Shown: positions 42,075-52,571, numbered from the stretch's first letter. The stretch is DNA of 64,000 bases from Paenibacillus donghaensis (GCF_002192415.1 NZ_CP021780.1:7378001-7442000); one strand, 5' to 3'. A program made the numbers and translations. The notes: a model not told the origin generated them from the letters alone.

Positions 42075-45000
42075 ATGGACAACTTGGCTGAGAACTGCAG
42101 CATTCTGGATCAAGTCTTCATGAAGTCCCCAGGAGGGATGGCAATACTTGCTTCGGAAGGGGAACGGTGGATAAAGGTCAATCCTGCCTTTTGCAATATT
42201 CTCGGGTTCACGGAAGCGGAATTTCTGTCCGGGGCATTGCTTGATCATACCAACCTTCAGCCAGAAGGGCATGGAAGCAGCTCTTTCCAGCAGATTAAAG
42301 ATGACCTGAAGGCATCAGGCGATTATCTCGTTAAGGAACTGCGTGTGATGAACGGGGCAGGGCGTGCGGTATGGCTCTCGCTTTCATTTGAGCGCTCAGA
42401 AGGCTTGCAGTTCCCCTACATTATGGTCTATGCCGAAGATATTACGGACCGCAAGATTGCTGATCAGTTAACGGTGGACAGCCGTGATTTATATAATCTT
42501 TTCATCAAAGACGACCAGAGCATAATCTCGTTCACTCTGCCCGACGGCACGTTAAGCTTCATTTCTCCGTCAGTGATTTCCTTGCTTGGCTATCAAGTGG
42601 AGGAGATGGTTGGGAAGAATCGGCTGTGCTTCTACCATCCCGACGATATCGAGGGATTAAACCAAACCGATGATCGCCTCTATACGAATACCTTTATCCG
42701 CAGGTTGCGCCACAAAGACGGACATTACTTATGGTTTGAGAACTCTTTTCTGCTGATCCGCAATGAACAGAATGAGGTTACGCGCATTATGGGCATTGGT
42801 CGCAATGTAACGGCCCGTCTGGAGAGCCAAGAAGCACTCGCTACAGCACAGCGTGTGGCCAAGATCGGCTCGTGGATTTGGGATCTGACCACGGATCGCA
42901 TCTCATTCTCCGAGGAACTGCAGCGGATGCTGCGCTACAACCTTGGGGCAACGGATGTGGATTACAGTACTTTTCAGGAATTGGTCCACCCCGATGATCT
43001 GAATCAGGTAAACGGAGCTGTAGAACGGGCTATGACTAACGGTGAATCCGGGGAAGCGGCTTATCGGCTGACCCTGCCGGACGGCTTCTCGCTGGCCGTG
43101 CATTCCCATTGGGATGTTGTAAGAGGGCCGGATGAGCAGCCTGTGAAGCTGATCGGCATGATGCAGGATGTCACTGAGCGCCAGCAGATGGAGCAGCAGC
43201 TGCGGGTCAGCGAACGCAATTTCAGACTGATGTCAGATAATTCGCTGGACATGATCTCGCGCATGGCCATAGACGCAAGCGTCTTCTTATATTGCTCGCC
43301 GGCCAGCCGCACTCTGTTAGGTTATGAGCCTGAGGAAATGGTCGGAACCAGCGCATATGATTATCTTCACCCCGAGGATGTCGAGCGCATGATGGAACTT
43401 ATGGAGCAGGCCCGCAACTCCGGCATTATTCCCGCCATCTCCTACCGTTACCGGCGCAAGGATGGCAGCTACACCTGGTTTGAGTCCAACAGCCGCTATA
43501 TCTATGACGAGGAAGGGCGCGGTGTAGAGATTATTTCGGTTGGACGCGATATTACGGAACGCAAGCAATTCGAGTCGAAGCTGCAGGAGAGTGAGCAGCG
43601 CTACAAATCCTTGTTCGAATACAACCCATCCGCAGTATATTCGATGAATCTGGAAGGTGAATACTTGACGGCGAACCCTAATCTGGAGAAGCTGAGCGGG
43701 TATTCGCTGGAAGAGCTGATCGGGATGTATTATGGTCTGCTTGTGCATAAGAAGGATGTCGACAAGACCCAGCACCATTTTACACTGGCCAGTCAGGGGC
43801 GTCCGCAGAACTATGATCTGACATTAATTCATAAAGACGGGCATTTCGTGGAGATTAACACCACCAATATTCCGATAATTATTGAGGAGCAGGTAGTTGG
43901 CGTCTATGGAATCTCCCGCGATATCACCGAACGGATCCGCTACACCGAACAGATTGAGAAGCTGAGCAATGAATATACGCTGATCCTCAATGCCGTTTCG
44001 GAAGGAATCTTCGGGCTTGATTTAGAAGGCAAGGTCACCTTCATCAATCCGGCGGGCATGTATATGCTTGATTTTGAGTATAACGAAATTATGGGCCATC
44101 CTTATCTGGGCTATTTCCAGCAGACGGCGCTGGACGGCATCCATTATGAGCCGGAGCAATCACCGCTGATTCAGGCCATCAATTCCGGCGTATCTTATCT
44201 CAGCAAGGATGCGGTGCTCTGGCGCAAGGACGGCTCCAGCTTCCTCGCTGAATGTCAGGTGACGCCGTTGTTTGACAAGGGAGAACGCAAGGGGGCTGTG
44301 GTCGTCTTCCGTGATATTACCGATGAGAAGGAAATTATTCGCGCCAAGGAAACGGCAGAGAAAGCGGATCAGGCCAAGTCCGAGTTTCTGGCAATTATGA
44401 GCCACGAGCTACGGACACCGATGAACGGGATTATAGGCATGACCGATCTGCTGGCAGAGACGGAGCTGAACGAGGAACAGCGCGGCTATGCAGAGATAAT
44501 CAGTGAGAGCAGCGCTTCACTGCTGTACATTCTGAATGAAATTCTGGATTTCAGCAAGATTGAAGCCGGCAAAATGACGCTTCTCCAGGAGCCCGTCTGC
44601 CTGATTACGGTAATGGACAGTGTGCTGGAGCTGTTCGCGGCCAAAGCGGCCGAGAAGAATATTAAGCTGGCCTACAGCTTGAACGCCGGAGTCCCGGAAT
44701 TGATTATTAGCGACGCGGCCAGATTGCGTCAGATATTGGTTAACCTGGTCAGCAATGCCGTCAAGTTCACAGACTCAGGCGAGGTCCGGATCTACATCGA
44801 GAAGGAAGATTGTTCAAGCACGAAGAAGCTGATCTTGAAGTTTAATATACAGGATACGGGAATCGGTATTCCCGTGGGCAAGCAACCCCAGCTGTTTCAG
44901 TCGTTCTCGCAGCTGCATCCATCCATTAACCGCAAATACGGAGGCACCGGCCTCGGTCTGGCCATCTGCAAGAAGCTTGTTGAGCTTATGGGCGGGGCCA

Positions 45001-45590
45001 TCGGAGTGGAGAGCAGTGAGGGCAGTGGCTCGAATTTCTACTTCACCCTGCCGCTGGAATACGGAGAGGCTTATCTGGTTAACAACGAGCTGGCAGCTGC
45101 CGTGGAAGAGAGAATGGACACCCCAGAGGTCTCAAGACAAGGCCGGGAAGCTGCGGATCTTCAGGGGATGCTGCTGGCAGAGCCGCTTAAGCTGCCTGCA
45201 CCGAAGTTCGGGCCGCTTAACATCCTGATTGCCGAAGACCATCCGGTGAACCAGAAGCTGCTGCTGACTCTGCTGCAGAAGCGGGGTTACCAGGCCCATC
45301 TGGCGGAGAACGGGCAGGAAGCACTGCAGGAAGTCCAGCAGAACCGTTATGATCTTGTATTTATGGATGTGCAGATGCCGGTGATGAGCGGATTGACGGC
45401 TGCTGCAAGAATCAGGGAACAGCTGCCATCCGGGCAGCAACCGATGATTGTGGCCGTGACTGCGTATGCCAGACCTGAGGACCGTGAGCGGTGTGAGGCG
45501 GTAGGCATGAACGATTTCATCAGCAAGCCCTACGTATCTGCCGAAATTGAGCGTATCCTGAAACAGCTGCGGGACAAGGTGTCTCTATGA
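42075..45590 (+). CDS. hybrid histidine kinase with six PAS domains
   Basis: 1171 residues from ATG 42075, ten bases after AAGGAGG; an ATG at 42045 has no box. No membrane helix, so a cytosolic sensor. Six PAS/PAC units follow in order (starts near 10, 140, 265, 380, 510, 635; for example [20 protein letters not shown] and [19 protein letters not shown]). Then HisKA with [15 protein letters not shown], HATPase with [17 protein letters not shown] and GGTGLGLA, and a C-terminal receiver with [10 protein letters not shown] and the acceptor Asp in [10 protein letters not shown]. It overlaps the next gene by four bases. Ligands are unknown. Confidence 0.93.
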   Translation: MDNLAENCSILDQVFMKSPGGMAILASEGERWIKVNPAFCNILGFTEAEFLSGALLDHTNLQPEGHGSSSFQQIKDDLKASGDYLVKELRVMNGAGRAVWLSLSFERSEGLQFPYIMVYAEDITDRKIADQLTVDSRDLYNLFIKDDQSIISFTLPDGTLSFISPSVISLLGYQVEEMVGKNRLCFYHPDDIEGLNQTDDRLYTNTFIRRLRHKDGHYLWFENSFLLIRNEQNEVTRIMGIGRNVTARLESQEALATAQRVAKIGSWIWDLTTDRISFSEELQRMLRYNLGATDVDYSTFQELVHPDDLNQVNGAVERAMTNGESGEAAYRLTLPDGFSLAVHSHWDVVRGPDEQPVKLIGMMQDVTERQQMEQQLRVSERNFRLMSDNSLDMISRMAIDASVFLYCSPASRTLLGYEPEEMVGTSAYDYLHPEDVERMMELMEQARNSGIIPAISYRYRRKDGSYTWFESNSRYIYDEEGRGVEIISVGRDITERKQFESKLQESEQRYKSLFEYNPSAVYSMNLEGEYLTANPNLEKLSGYSLEELIGMYYGLLVHKKDVDKTQHHFTLASQGRPQNYDLTLIHKDGHFVEINTTNIPIIIEEQVVGVYGISRDITERIRYTEQIEKLSNEYTLILNAVSEGIFGLDLEGKVTFINPAGMYMLDFEYNEIMGHPYLGYFQQTALDGIHYEPEQSPLIQAINSGVSYLSKDAVLWRKDGSSFLAECQVTPLFDKGERKGAVVVFRDITDEKEIIRAKETAEKADQAKSEFLAIMSHELRTPMNGIIGMTDLLAETELNEEQRGYAEIISESSASLLYILNEILDFSKIEAGKMTLLQEPVCLITVMDSVLELFAAKAAEKNIKLAYSLNAGVPELIISDAARLRQILVNLVSNAVKFTDSGEVRIYIEKEDCSSTKKLILKFNIQDTGIGIPVGKQPQLFQSFSQLHPSINRKYGGTGLGLAICKKLVELMGGAIGVESSEGSGSNFYFTLPLEYGEAYLVNNELAAAVEERMDTPEVSRQGREAADLQGMLLAEPLKLPAPKFGPLNILIAEDHPVNQKLLLTLLQKRGYQAHLAENGQEALQEVQQNRYDLVFMDVQMPVMSGLTAAARIREQLPSGQQPMIVAVTAYARPEDRERCEAVGMNDFISKPYVSAEIERILKQLRDKVSL

Positions 45591-46198
45591 CCGCTAACCG
45601 AACGCGGGGCAATAAGCTGGATGTTAAGCCTTACACACAGTGGGAGCCGGGAGTAACCTCTCCCGCTTCCGCCTGTGGTCCGGCAACCCTGGCGGCGCTG
45701 ACGGAGTATTGGCATACTGGCAGGGGGAGAACGTATATCCGTGGGTTAAGCCACTACTCGTCCCAGGCGGCTCACATCAATGCTCTGTACAGCCATCATG
45801 GAGGTCGACCTTGGGGAATGAGCGTGCGTGGATTCATTCGAGGCCTGAAGTCTTATCTTGCTACGAAGTCCGCTGGAACCAGGGTGGCTAAGCCTGTGAT
45901 CTCCGTGTTTAACAATCTGCCAAGATATATGGAGGAGATTGACAGCTTGCGGCCGGTTGCGATCAAGTTCGATAAATGGTCCGGCCTCCGCTGGCGGGGA
46001 AACTTCGCCTATGATTATCATTGGGTGCTGGGCGTCGGCTATGAGGAGCGGGAGGACCACTCCGGCACAGTGTTGATTGTCCAGGACAACGGAATACGGC
46101 ATAAGAACGGAACGTATACACCCGGCAGGGAACGCCGCATCCCCTATGCACCCAATCGCCGGATTATTACAATGATAGCCTGCCTGATGGTCGACTGA
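45587..46198 (+). CDS. C39-like cysteine-peptidase-fold protein
   Basis: 203 residues; the start codon overlaps the kinase stop (ATGA). The Cys in SPASACGPATLAALTEYW, the His in YDYHWVLGVGY and a polar residue in IVQDNGIRH fit the papain-like C39 peptidase layout. No signal peptide and no membrane segment. Coupled translation with a hybrid kinase suggests a signalling or output role, but the substrate is unknown. It could also be a non-proteolytic transferase of the same fold (BtrH-like). Confidence 0.7.
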   Translation: MTANRTRGNKLDVKPYTQWEPGVTSPASACGPATLAALTEYWHTGRGRTYIRGLSHYSSQAAHINALYSHHGGRPWGMSVRGFIRGLKSYLATKSAGTRVAKPVISVFNNLPRYMEEIDSLRPVAIKFDKWSGLRWRGNFAYDYHWVLGVGYEEREDHSGTVLIVQDNGIRHKNGTYTPGRERRIPYAPNRRIITMIACLMVD

Positions 46199-46335
46199 AT
46201 GATGGAAACAGGGTATGGGGGATGCCGGATCATAGGAGCCCTTGGTTTTAGAGTCTAGCACAGATCTCCGCAAAATCAACTATAGACTGTTTATGCTATT
46301 GTTGCAGCTGGTGTGTGCTATTCTCAGGCGAAATT

Positions 46336-46371
46336 CAAACGTTTGCACTACTGCCATAAACCTACTATAAT
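46336..46371 (+). promoter_or_regulatory. pullulanase promoter with LacI-type operator
   Basis: TTTGCA, 18 bases, TATAAT. The perfect palindrome CAAACGTTTG (46336-46345), with the central CG of LacI/CcpA-family operators, overlaps the -35 box, suggesting repression by a sugar-responsive LacI-family regulator or CcpA. Confidence 0.65.
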
Positions 46372-46405
46372 ACTCATCATCAAGGGGTAAAGGAGATCGA
46401 TTGCG

Positions 46406-48361
46406 TTGTCCGTACAAAGGGAAATGAAAGAACGGATTGATTATGGCGACCCGGCAGCTACAGGCGGAATATCAGTTTTTGCTGAAGATTTTGACCTCAT
46501 GTTCAGCTATGGCGGCGATGATCTGGGACTGACCTATACTGCCGCCCGCTCCTCTTTTTGCTTATGGGCGCCTACCTCGCTGCAAGCCGAGGTTCTGCTC
46601 TATGATACGTGGGACGGGGAGGCCGTGCACCGGCTGCCGATGGCCCGTGATGTCAGAGGGACCTGGCGGCTCAGCGTGGAAGGTGATCTGGAGGGCAAAT
46701 TCTATACATACCGAGTGCGGATAGGCGACCAATGGAATGAGGCAGTTGATCCCTATGCACGGGCTGTAGGAGTAAACGGCGACCGGGGAGCCATTCTTGA
46801 TCTACGCAAGACAGACCCGCTGCGCTGGACGGAAGATAAACCGCCGTTTGCGCATCCTGTGGATGCGGTAATCTATGAGCTGCACCTGCGTGATTTATCG
46901 GTTCATCCGGCTAGCGGCATTACCCATAAGGGCCAATACCTTGGCCTTGCCGAATCCGGCACACGGGGGCCGGGTGGCTTGGCCACCGGACTGGACCATA
47001 TAGCTGCTCTGGGCGTAACCCACGTGCAGCTGTTGCCCTTCTACGATTATGCTACCGAGAGTGTCGATGAGACCAGGCTGGACCAGCCGCACTATAACTG
47101 GGGTTATGATCCGAAGAATTACAATGCTCCTGAAGGCTCTTATGCTACAGATCCTTATTTGCCCGGTCTGCGTATCCGTGAGCTGAAGTCGATGATCCAG
47201 GCGCTGCATGACCGGGGTCTGCGTGTCATCATGGATGTGGTGTACAACCATCTATACGATGGCTACCGCGTGAACTTCACCAAGCTTGTTCCCGGCTATT
47301 ATCTACGCTACAAGCCGGATGGCAGCCTCTCCAACGGCTGCGGCTGCGGCAATGATGCGGCTACCGAGCGGGTGATGATGTCCCGTTTTATTGTCGAATC
47401 CGTCCTGTATTGGGCCAAGGAATATCATATCGACGGGTTCCGCTTTGATCTGATGGGGCTTATCGACATTGACACCATGCAGGAAATCCGCCGCCGTCTG
47501 GATGAGCTGGACCCTTCGATTCTGACCATCGGGGAGGGCTGGATTATGGAAACCGAGCTGCCGCTTGAGCGGCTGGCCAATCAGGGCAATGCCGATGTTC
47601 TGCCGGGGATCGGCCAGTTCAATGACGACTTCCGCGATGCCATCAAAGGCAATATCTTCATCGAAGACCAGCCCGGCTTCATCAGCGGCCGTTCCGGGCT
47701 GGAGCAGGCGGTGAAGTCCGGCATTGCCGGAGGCATCGTCTACAGCCAGGGGATCGGGCAGTTCGCCGAGGAGCCGCAGCAATGCGTCAATTTCGTGGAA
47801 TGTCACGACAATCATACGTTATGGGATAAGATTGTCCTCTCTACCCCCCACGTGCCCGGAGAGCAGCGGCGTGCGATGCACCGACTGGCTTCGGCGATGG
47901 TGCTGACCAGCCAGGGCATTGCCTTTATCCATGCCGGCCAGGAATTTATGCGCACCAAAAAAGGCGTGGAGAACAGCTTTAAGTCGCCGATAGCGATCAA
48001 TCAGCTGGATTGGGAGCAATGCGCCGCCCGGACGGAGGATGTGGCGTACATGAAGCAGCTGATCGCGCTGCGCCGTTCGCATCCGGCTTTCCGCCTGCGT
48101 AGTAGGGACGAAATCCGCGACAAGCTGATGTTCGAGAAAGCACCGGCGGGTACAGTCGCGTATACCCTGCGCAATCATGCCGGAGGCGATCCATCACAGC
48201 ATCTGTATGTGGTGTACAACACGAAGCAGGGCGGAGCAACGCTTCAGCTGCCGCCGCTGGGCATGTGGGAGCCGCTGCTGGGCGGAGAGCTGGCAGCCGT
48301 CGAAGCAGACCGGCTGACCGTACAAGGGATCGGCATGGTTGTGCTGGCGGTCCAGCCCTAG
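46406..48361 (+). CDS. pulA: type I pullulanase
   Basis: 651 residues from TTG 46406 behind AAAGGAG. No signal peptide, so it acts inside the cell on glycogen or imported branched dextrins. An N-terminal CBM48-like domain (about 40-130, FCLWAPTSLQAEVLLYD) precedes a GH13 barrel with the type I signature YNWGYDPKNYNAPEG, the Asp nucleophile in DGFRFDLMGL, the Glu acid in LTIGEGW and VECHDNHTLWD. It hydrolyses alpha-1,6 branches. The B. subtilis counterpart is AmyX. Regulated from an operator-overlapped promoter. Confidence 0.93.
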   Translation: MSVQREMKERIDYGDPAATGGISVFAEDFDLMFSYGGDDLGLTYTAARSSFCLWAPTSLQAEVLLYDTWDGEAVHRLPMARDVRGTWRLSVEGDLEGKFYTYRVRIGDQWNEAVDPYARAVGVNGDRGAILDLRKTDPLRWTEDKPPFAHPVDAVIYELHLRDLSVHPASGITHKGQYLGLAESGTRGPGGLATGLDHIAALGVTHVQLLPFYDYATESVDETRLDQPHYNWGYDPKNYNAPEGSYATDPYLPGLRIRELKSMIQALHDRGLRVIMDVVYNHLYDGYRVNFTKLVPGYYLRYKPDGSLSNGCGCGNDAATERVMMSRFIVESVLYWAKEYHIDGFRFDLMGLIDIDTMQEIRRRLDELDPSILTIGEGWIMETELPLERLANQGNADVLPGIGQFNDDFRDAIKGNIFIEDQPGFISGRSGLEQAVKSGIAGGIVYSQGIGQFAEEPQQCVNFVECHDNHTLWDKIVLSTPHVPGEQRRAMHRLASAMVLTSQGIAFIHAGQEFMRTKKGVENSFKSPIAINQLDWEQCAARTEDVAYMKQLIALRRSHPAFRLRSRDEIRDKLMFEKAPAGTVAYTLRNHAGGDPSQHLYVVYNTKQGGATLQLPPLGMWEPLLGGELAAVEADRLTVQGIGMVVLAVQP

Positions 48362-48395
48362 ACGGGCTAAGCTAGCGTTAATAGGAGTACGGAAT

Positions 48396-48447
48396 AAGAC
48401 TGTCTTAAAGGTGGGGGTCATCTGCCTGAGGGACAGTCTTCTTTGTT
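48396..48447 (+). terminator. probable terminator after pullulanase
   Basis: AAGACTGTC pairs with GACAGTCTT over a 26-base loop (itself partly paired AGG/CCT), followed by CTTTGTT. Confidence 0.55.
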
Positions 48448-48471
48448 ATTGTCAGATTAAAATGTAGCCGA

Positions 48472-48724
48472 TAGAACGTGAACTTAAGAAAGTTACATAC
48501 GGGGTTGCCGGGAATCCCTGTGCTGCAGGCTTTCTGGAAACTCTTCTGCTCCATTCTTAAGTTTATCCTATAGAGCAAGAAATTATAGGAGATTCTACCT
48601 CTATCTTGAGCTCAGTAGAACCATTATAGAATGTGAACTTAAGGAGGTTATATCCGGAGTTATCTGAACCTTCTATGCCGCTAGACTTAATGATAATTTC
48701 GCCGCTTCATTCTTAAGTTCGCCT
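48472..48724. repeat. CTTAAG-centred repeat set (two ~155-bp copies)
   Basis: CTTAAG occurs at 48483, 48556, 48638 and 48712 in alternating orientation (GTGAACTTAAGRA, then CATTCTTAAGTT, repeated). Spacings are 73, 82 and 74, again short-long-short with about ten extra bases in the middle. Two direct copies of about 155 bp can be aligned. Unknown function; possibly a relative of the 50/61/50 arrays. Confidence 0.65.
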
Positions 48725-48878
48725 AATATGGAAAGAAGCTATAGGGGGAAATTACTGCTTAGTACCCTGCGAGGCTACAGAAGGTGAATTGAGAATGGGA
48801 TGCGGATTGAGAACATGATGCGGACCGTCTACCTTCACCCTACCCTCCGAGCAATTGAACTTTAGACAGCCCACTTTC

Positions 48879-49011
48879 TAACAGACCGCATAGCCTCTAT
48901 GTCGTCAAAACAGGATCTAAACCGAGGGTTTTCTCTGAACTAAGGGCTCCTCGGTCCGTTAGGTCAGAGAAATAGCATTTTTACAGCAAATAGAGGCTCC
49001 TGAGTCCGCAA
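48879..49011. repeat. three-module palindromic array, TARCGGA type, inverted
   Basis: Modules start at 48879, 48941 and 48991 (spacings 62 and 50). Read on the minus strand they correspond to modules 1-3 of the 28760-28942 array (for example CGGACTCAGGAGCCTCTA shared); the fourth is missing or degenerate. Confidence 0.75.
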
Positions 49012-49319
49012 ACATCTGAAATAGCAGCGAGGGCCCCTGGTAAGAGGTCTTCTTTTGTTGTTTTTAGCCTCCTATTGGCGCGCTGTGGGATCAGAGCCGG
49101 GTGAGTAACTCGGCATCTCGCGGATTCCGAAGGAACAGCCGGCCGGCCCATGCAGCGTCCAAGCGGTCCCGTAGGGATAAGCGCTCCAACGGCCCAACCT
49201 CCTAAACACTGTACCGCCAGACTCATTCGCCAAAATTGCAGGAGTCCAGAGGGTGCAACCCTTTGGGGCCCTCCCTTGGAGGGGAGGGTTTGGGAGGGAG
49301 CGATTATTTTACTGTACCT

Positions 49320-49355
49320 GTCGTAGTAATCATGCTACAATACAACTACTACGAC
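49320..49355. promoter_or_regulatory. probable PadR operator and promoter
   Basis: GTCGTAGTA and its complement TACTACGAC flank 18 bases that contain a TACAAT -10 box. TACGACAGATG recurs directly after (49350 and 49364). The site lies 38 bases before the padR start, the usual place for PadR autoregulation. Confidence 0.7.
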
Positions 49356-49392
49356 AGATGTAGTACGACAGATGAAGTAGGAGGTTCAACCT

Positions 49393-49719
49393 TTGATCAG
49401 CAGTGATGTCATTCGCGGATATAACGATACATTTATTCTGTATATGCTTTTGGACGGCGAGTCTTACGGTTATGAAATATCAAAGAATATCAGGAAGCTG
49501 TCGGATGAGAAGTATGTCATGAAGGAAACCACCCTCTATTCCGCGTTTGCCCGGCTGGAGAAGAATGGGTATATCTACTCCTTCTATAAGGATGAGACGC
49601 TGGGGAAGAGACGCACCTACTATCGCATCACTCCGGAAGGCCTGCGCTATTATCAGGAGAAGTGTGCCGAGTGGCTGATAACACAGGAAGTAGTGAACAA
49701 ATTTATTAAGGGGCTGTGA
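49393..49719 (+). CDS. PadR-family transcriptional regulator
   Basis: 108 residues from TTG 49393, eight bases after AGGAGG. The winged-helix domain matches PadR (DTFILYMLLDGESYGYEI, TTLYSAFARLEKNGYI, GKRRTYYRITPEG), with a short dimerising C-terminal helix. It overlaps the next gene's upstream GTG. It probably represses its own operon at the inverted repeat at 49320-49355. Confidence 0.9.
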   Translation: MISSDVIRGYNDTFILYMLLDGESYGYEISKNIRKLSDEKYVMKETTLYSAFARLEKNGYIYSFYKDETLGKRRTYYRITPEGLRYYQEKCAEWLITQEVVNKFIKGL

Positions 49720-49724
49720 GAAGA

Positions 49725-50702
49725 ATGGATACCATCATCAGTTATTTAAATAATATGTTTGCCGCTCTGCCGAGAACAGTGCAGATGCAGGAGCTGAAGC
49801 AGGATCTGCTGGGAAATATGGAGGAGAAATATCATGAACTGAAGCAGAATGGTAACACAGAGAATGAAGCCGTAGGCATCGTCATTTCGGAGTTTGGCAA
49901 TATTGATGAGCTGGTCGCCGAGCTGGGAATAACGGTGGAGGATGATGGGGAGAGCGACGCTCCCATGCTTGCACCAGAGGACACAGGAAGCTATATGGCT
50001 GCCAAGAAGAAATCGGGTTTCATCGTAGGTTTAGGTGTGGTGTTAATCTTCTGCGGTGTTGCCTTGCTCATTCTGCTCAGCTCGCTGGCCGAGTCCGGCT
50101 TTCTTCAAGGGATTCTCACCGAGGACGCTGCAGGAATTGTCGGCGTTGTAGTTTTACTTATGCTGGTGGCTCTGGCGGTTGGCTTGTTCATATACAGCGG
50201 CACAATGATGGAGAGATACAGCCATTTGCACAAAAGCTTTAATCTGCCGCATTACCTGCGGGCCGAGATTCAGCAGCGCAGCAGCGCTTTTGCCCCTACC
50301 TATACTCTGTCGCTCATTATGGGCGTAGGCTTGTGCGTAATTAGTCCGGTTCCGATCATTATTGAAAATGTAATCAACGACAATTCCACTACTTACGGTG
50401 TGGTCGCGCTGCTTGCGCTGGTTGCTCTGGCTGTGTTCCTGTTCATCTACTATGGGAATATCAAGGAAAGCTTCAGCTTCCTGCTCAAGGAGGGTGAATT
50501 TAGCAAGGAGAAGAAAGAGGAGAATCGCGTCACGGGTTCTATCGCAGCGATTGTCTGGCCGCTGGCCGTCTGTGTGTTCCTGATCAGCGGTTTCGTCTTC
50601 GGATCCTGGGAGATTAACTGGTTGATATTCCCTGTGACCGCCATTCTGCTTGGTGTGTTCAATGGTATATACAATGTTGCTAAAGGAAAAGAGCACTCTT
50701 AG
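49725..50702 (+). CDS. HAAS-domain membrane protein (PadR partner)
   Basis: About 325 residues from ATG 49725; GTG 49716, overlapping the padR stop, is an alternative. The N-terminal 80 residues (LKQDLLGNMEEKYHEL, VGIVISEFGNIDELVAEL) are the HAAS-like permease-prefix domain often encoded after PadR genes. Four to six membrane helices follow (GLGVVLIFCGVALLILL, GVVALLALVALAVFLFIYYG). Probably a membrane stress or signalling protein; the activity is unknown. Confidence 0.8.
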   Translation: MDTIISYLNNMFAALPRTVQMQELKQDLLGNMEEKYHELKQNGNTENEAVGIVISEFGNIDELVAELGITVEDDGESDAPMLAPEDTGSYMAAKKKSGFIVGLGVVLIFCGVALLILLSSLAESGFLQGILTEDAAGIVGVVVLLMLVALAVGLFIYSGTMMERYSHLHKSFNLPHYLRAEIQQRSSAFAPTYTLSLIMGVGLCVISPVPIIIENVINDNSTTYGVVALLALVALAVFLFIYYGNIKESFSFLLKEGEFSKEKKEENRVTGSIAAIVWPLAVCVFLISGFVFGSWEINWLIFPVTAILLGVFNGIYNVAKGKEHS

Positions 50703-50988
50703 ACCCGCCTGTCTCATCCCCGGAATTTTATTTAAAAATGTGACATTACTCATTTAGGCTATAGCGGATTGATGATACTATATAGTCATTTCAATCCCAA
50801 TAGAACCTGGCAGGGACCTGTACACGATGCGGAAATCCGCCTCGTTATAGCTCCTTGCTTTGCTGCTTTACAGTGACAAATAATCAGTCGGTGACAGAGA
50901 GTAACTGTCTTTTGGAGCCGAAGTGGGGCAAGAATGCCGCCCTTGATGTATTCGGCGGCCAATTAGAGAGAGTCGGAGGATGACAGGT

Positions 50989-52473
50989 ATGGGTAAAGCG
51001 ACAGGATTTCTGGAATATCAGCGGGAGACACCGGCCGAATGCGAGCCATTGACACGGATTAAGAACTGGAATGAATTTGCGGTTAAGATGGATGAGGAGA
51101 AGCTGCGGGAGCAAGGCGCGCGCTGTATGGACTGCGGCACACCGTTCTGCCACGTTGGACGCCTGCTGTCAGGCATGGCCTCGGGCTGTCCGCTGCACAA
51201 TCTGATTCCGGAATGGAATGATATGGTCTACAAGGGCAACTGGGAGGTAGCACTGAAACGCCTGCATAAGACGAATAATTTCCCGGAATTCACCGGACGG
51301 GTCTGCCCGGCACCTTGCGAAGGGGCTTGTACGGTAGGTCTGCATGGCAACCCGGTAACGATCAAGTCCATTGAGAAGGCCATCGTGGACCGGGGATTCG
51401 CCGAAGGCTGGATTGTACCGGAACCGCCGCTGGTGCGGACCGGCCGAAGCGTAGCCGTTGTAGGTTCTGGACCTGCAGGGCTTGCCTGTGCCGCTCAGCT
51501 GAACAAAGCTGGACATTCTGTAACGGTATACGAACGGGCTGACCGGATCGGCGGGTTGCTGACCTACGGGATTCCCAACATGAAGCTGGACAAAAAGACT
51601 GTTCAGCGCCGGGTGGATCTGCTGGCGGCCGAAGGCGTAGAATTTGTTACCAATACAGAGATAGGCAAGGATATTTCTGCCCAGCAGCTGAAGGAAGGAC
51701 ATGATGCCGTGGTCTTGTGCGGCGGTTCCACGCAGGCCCGTGATCTGACGGTGCCTGGCCGCGAGCTGCTCGGCATCCATCAGGCGATGGAATTCCTGAC
51801 GCTGAATACGAAGAGTCTGCTGGATTCGAATCTGGCTGACGGTGAATACATCTCGGCGGCAGGCAAGGACGTAGTAGTTATCGGCGGCGGCGATACCGGC
51901 ACAGACTGCGTGGCGACCTCGATCCGCCACGGCTGCAATAGCGTAATCCAGCTGGAGATTATGCCACAGTCTCCACTGACGCGCCAGCCGGGTAATCCTT
52001 GGCCGGAATGGCCGAAGGTGCTGAAGGTTGACTACGGCCAGGAAGAGGCGGCGTCCTTGTATAAGGAAGATCCGCGCCGTTATCTTGTGTCGACGAAACA
52101 GTTCGTCGGCGATGATGGCGGGCATGTGCAGGAGCTGCACACGGTCCGCATGGAATGGCAGCGCAGCGAAGACGGCCGGATCATGCCGGTGGAGGTTCCG
52201 GGCAGCGGCGAGGTGCTGAAGGCACAGCTGGTGCTGCTGGCGCTGGGCTTCACGGGACCGGAGGAAACCGTGCTGGGCCAGCTGGGCGTGGAGCGCGATG
52301 AGCGCGGCAGCGCCAAAGCGGAATTCGGCCTTCAAGCGACAAGTGTAGAAGGCGTCTTTGCCGCCGGAGACATGCGACGCGGACAGAGTCTGGTGGTATG
52401 GGCGATTAACGAGGGGCGCCAGGCGGCGCGTGAGGTGGACCGCTTTTTGATGGGAGCTTCGAATCTGCTTTAA
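50989..52473 (+). CDS. gltD: glutamate synthase small subunit (NADPH)
   Basis: 494 residues from ATG 50989, nine bases after GGAGG; ATG 50980 abuts the box. N-terminal iron-sulfur cysteines ([22 protein letters not shown]) are followed by an FAD site [16 protein letters not shown], the [13 protein letters not shown] motif, an NADPH site [15 protein letters not shown] and the late [17 protein letters not shown]. It supplies electrons from NADPH to the large GltB subunit for glutamate synthesis. No gltB lies next to it in this window, which is unusual. Confidence 0.92.
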   Translation: MGKATGFLEYQRETPAECEPLTRIKNWNEFAVKMDEEKLREQGARCMDCGTPFCHVGRLLSGMASGCPLHNLIPEWNDMVYKGNWEVALKRLHKTNNFPEFTGRVCPAPCEGACTVGLHGNPVTIKSIEKAIVDRGFAEGWIVPEPPLVRTGRSVAVVGSGPAGLACAAQLNKAGHSVTVYERADRIGGLLTYGIPNMKLDKKTVQRRVDLLAAEGVEFVTNTEIGKDISAQQLKEGHDAVVLCGGSTQARDLTVPGRELLGIHQAMEFLTLNTKSLLDSNLADGEYISAAGKDVVVIGGGDTGTDCVATSIRHGCNSVIQLEIMPQSPLTRQPGNPWPEWPKVLKVDYGQEEAASLYKEDPRRYLVSTKQFVGDDGGHVQELHTVRMEWQRSEDGRIMPVEVPGSGEVLKAQLVLLALGFTGPEETVLGQLGVERDERGSAKAEFGLQATSVEGVFAAGDMRRGQSLVVWAINEGRQAAREVDRFLMGASNLL

Positions 52474-52571
52474 GGGTAATTATATATAGTAGAAGCTGGA
52501 CGTCCAACCGGGCGTCCGCTTTGCGTTGGATTCTCATGAATACCAACTATTCAGAAGGAGTCGATGAAATT

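Larger units (their letters stand above)
48362..49392. other. gene-free, repeat-rich intergenic region
   Basis: About 1 kb with no supported gene. It holds the terminator, a CTTAAG-centred repeat set (48472-48724), three modules of the TARCGGA type (48879-49011), a GC-rich stretch near 49250-49300, and the padR control region. Confidence 0.7.

Noticed and set aside
51169..52335. 388-codon minus-strand frame
   Set aside because: Antisense to gltD, whose cofactor motifs are complete.
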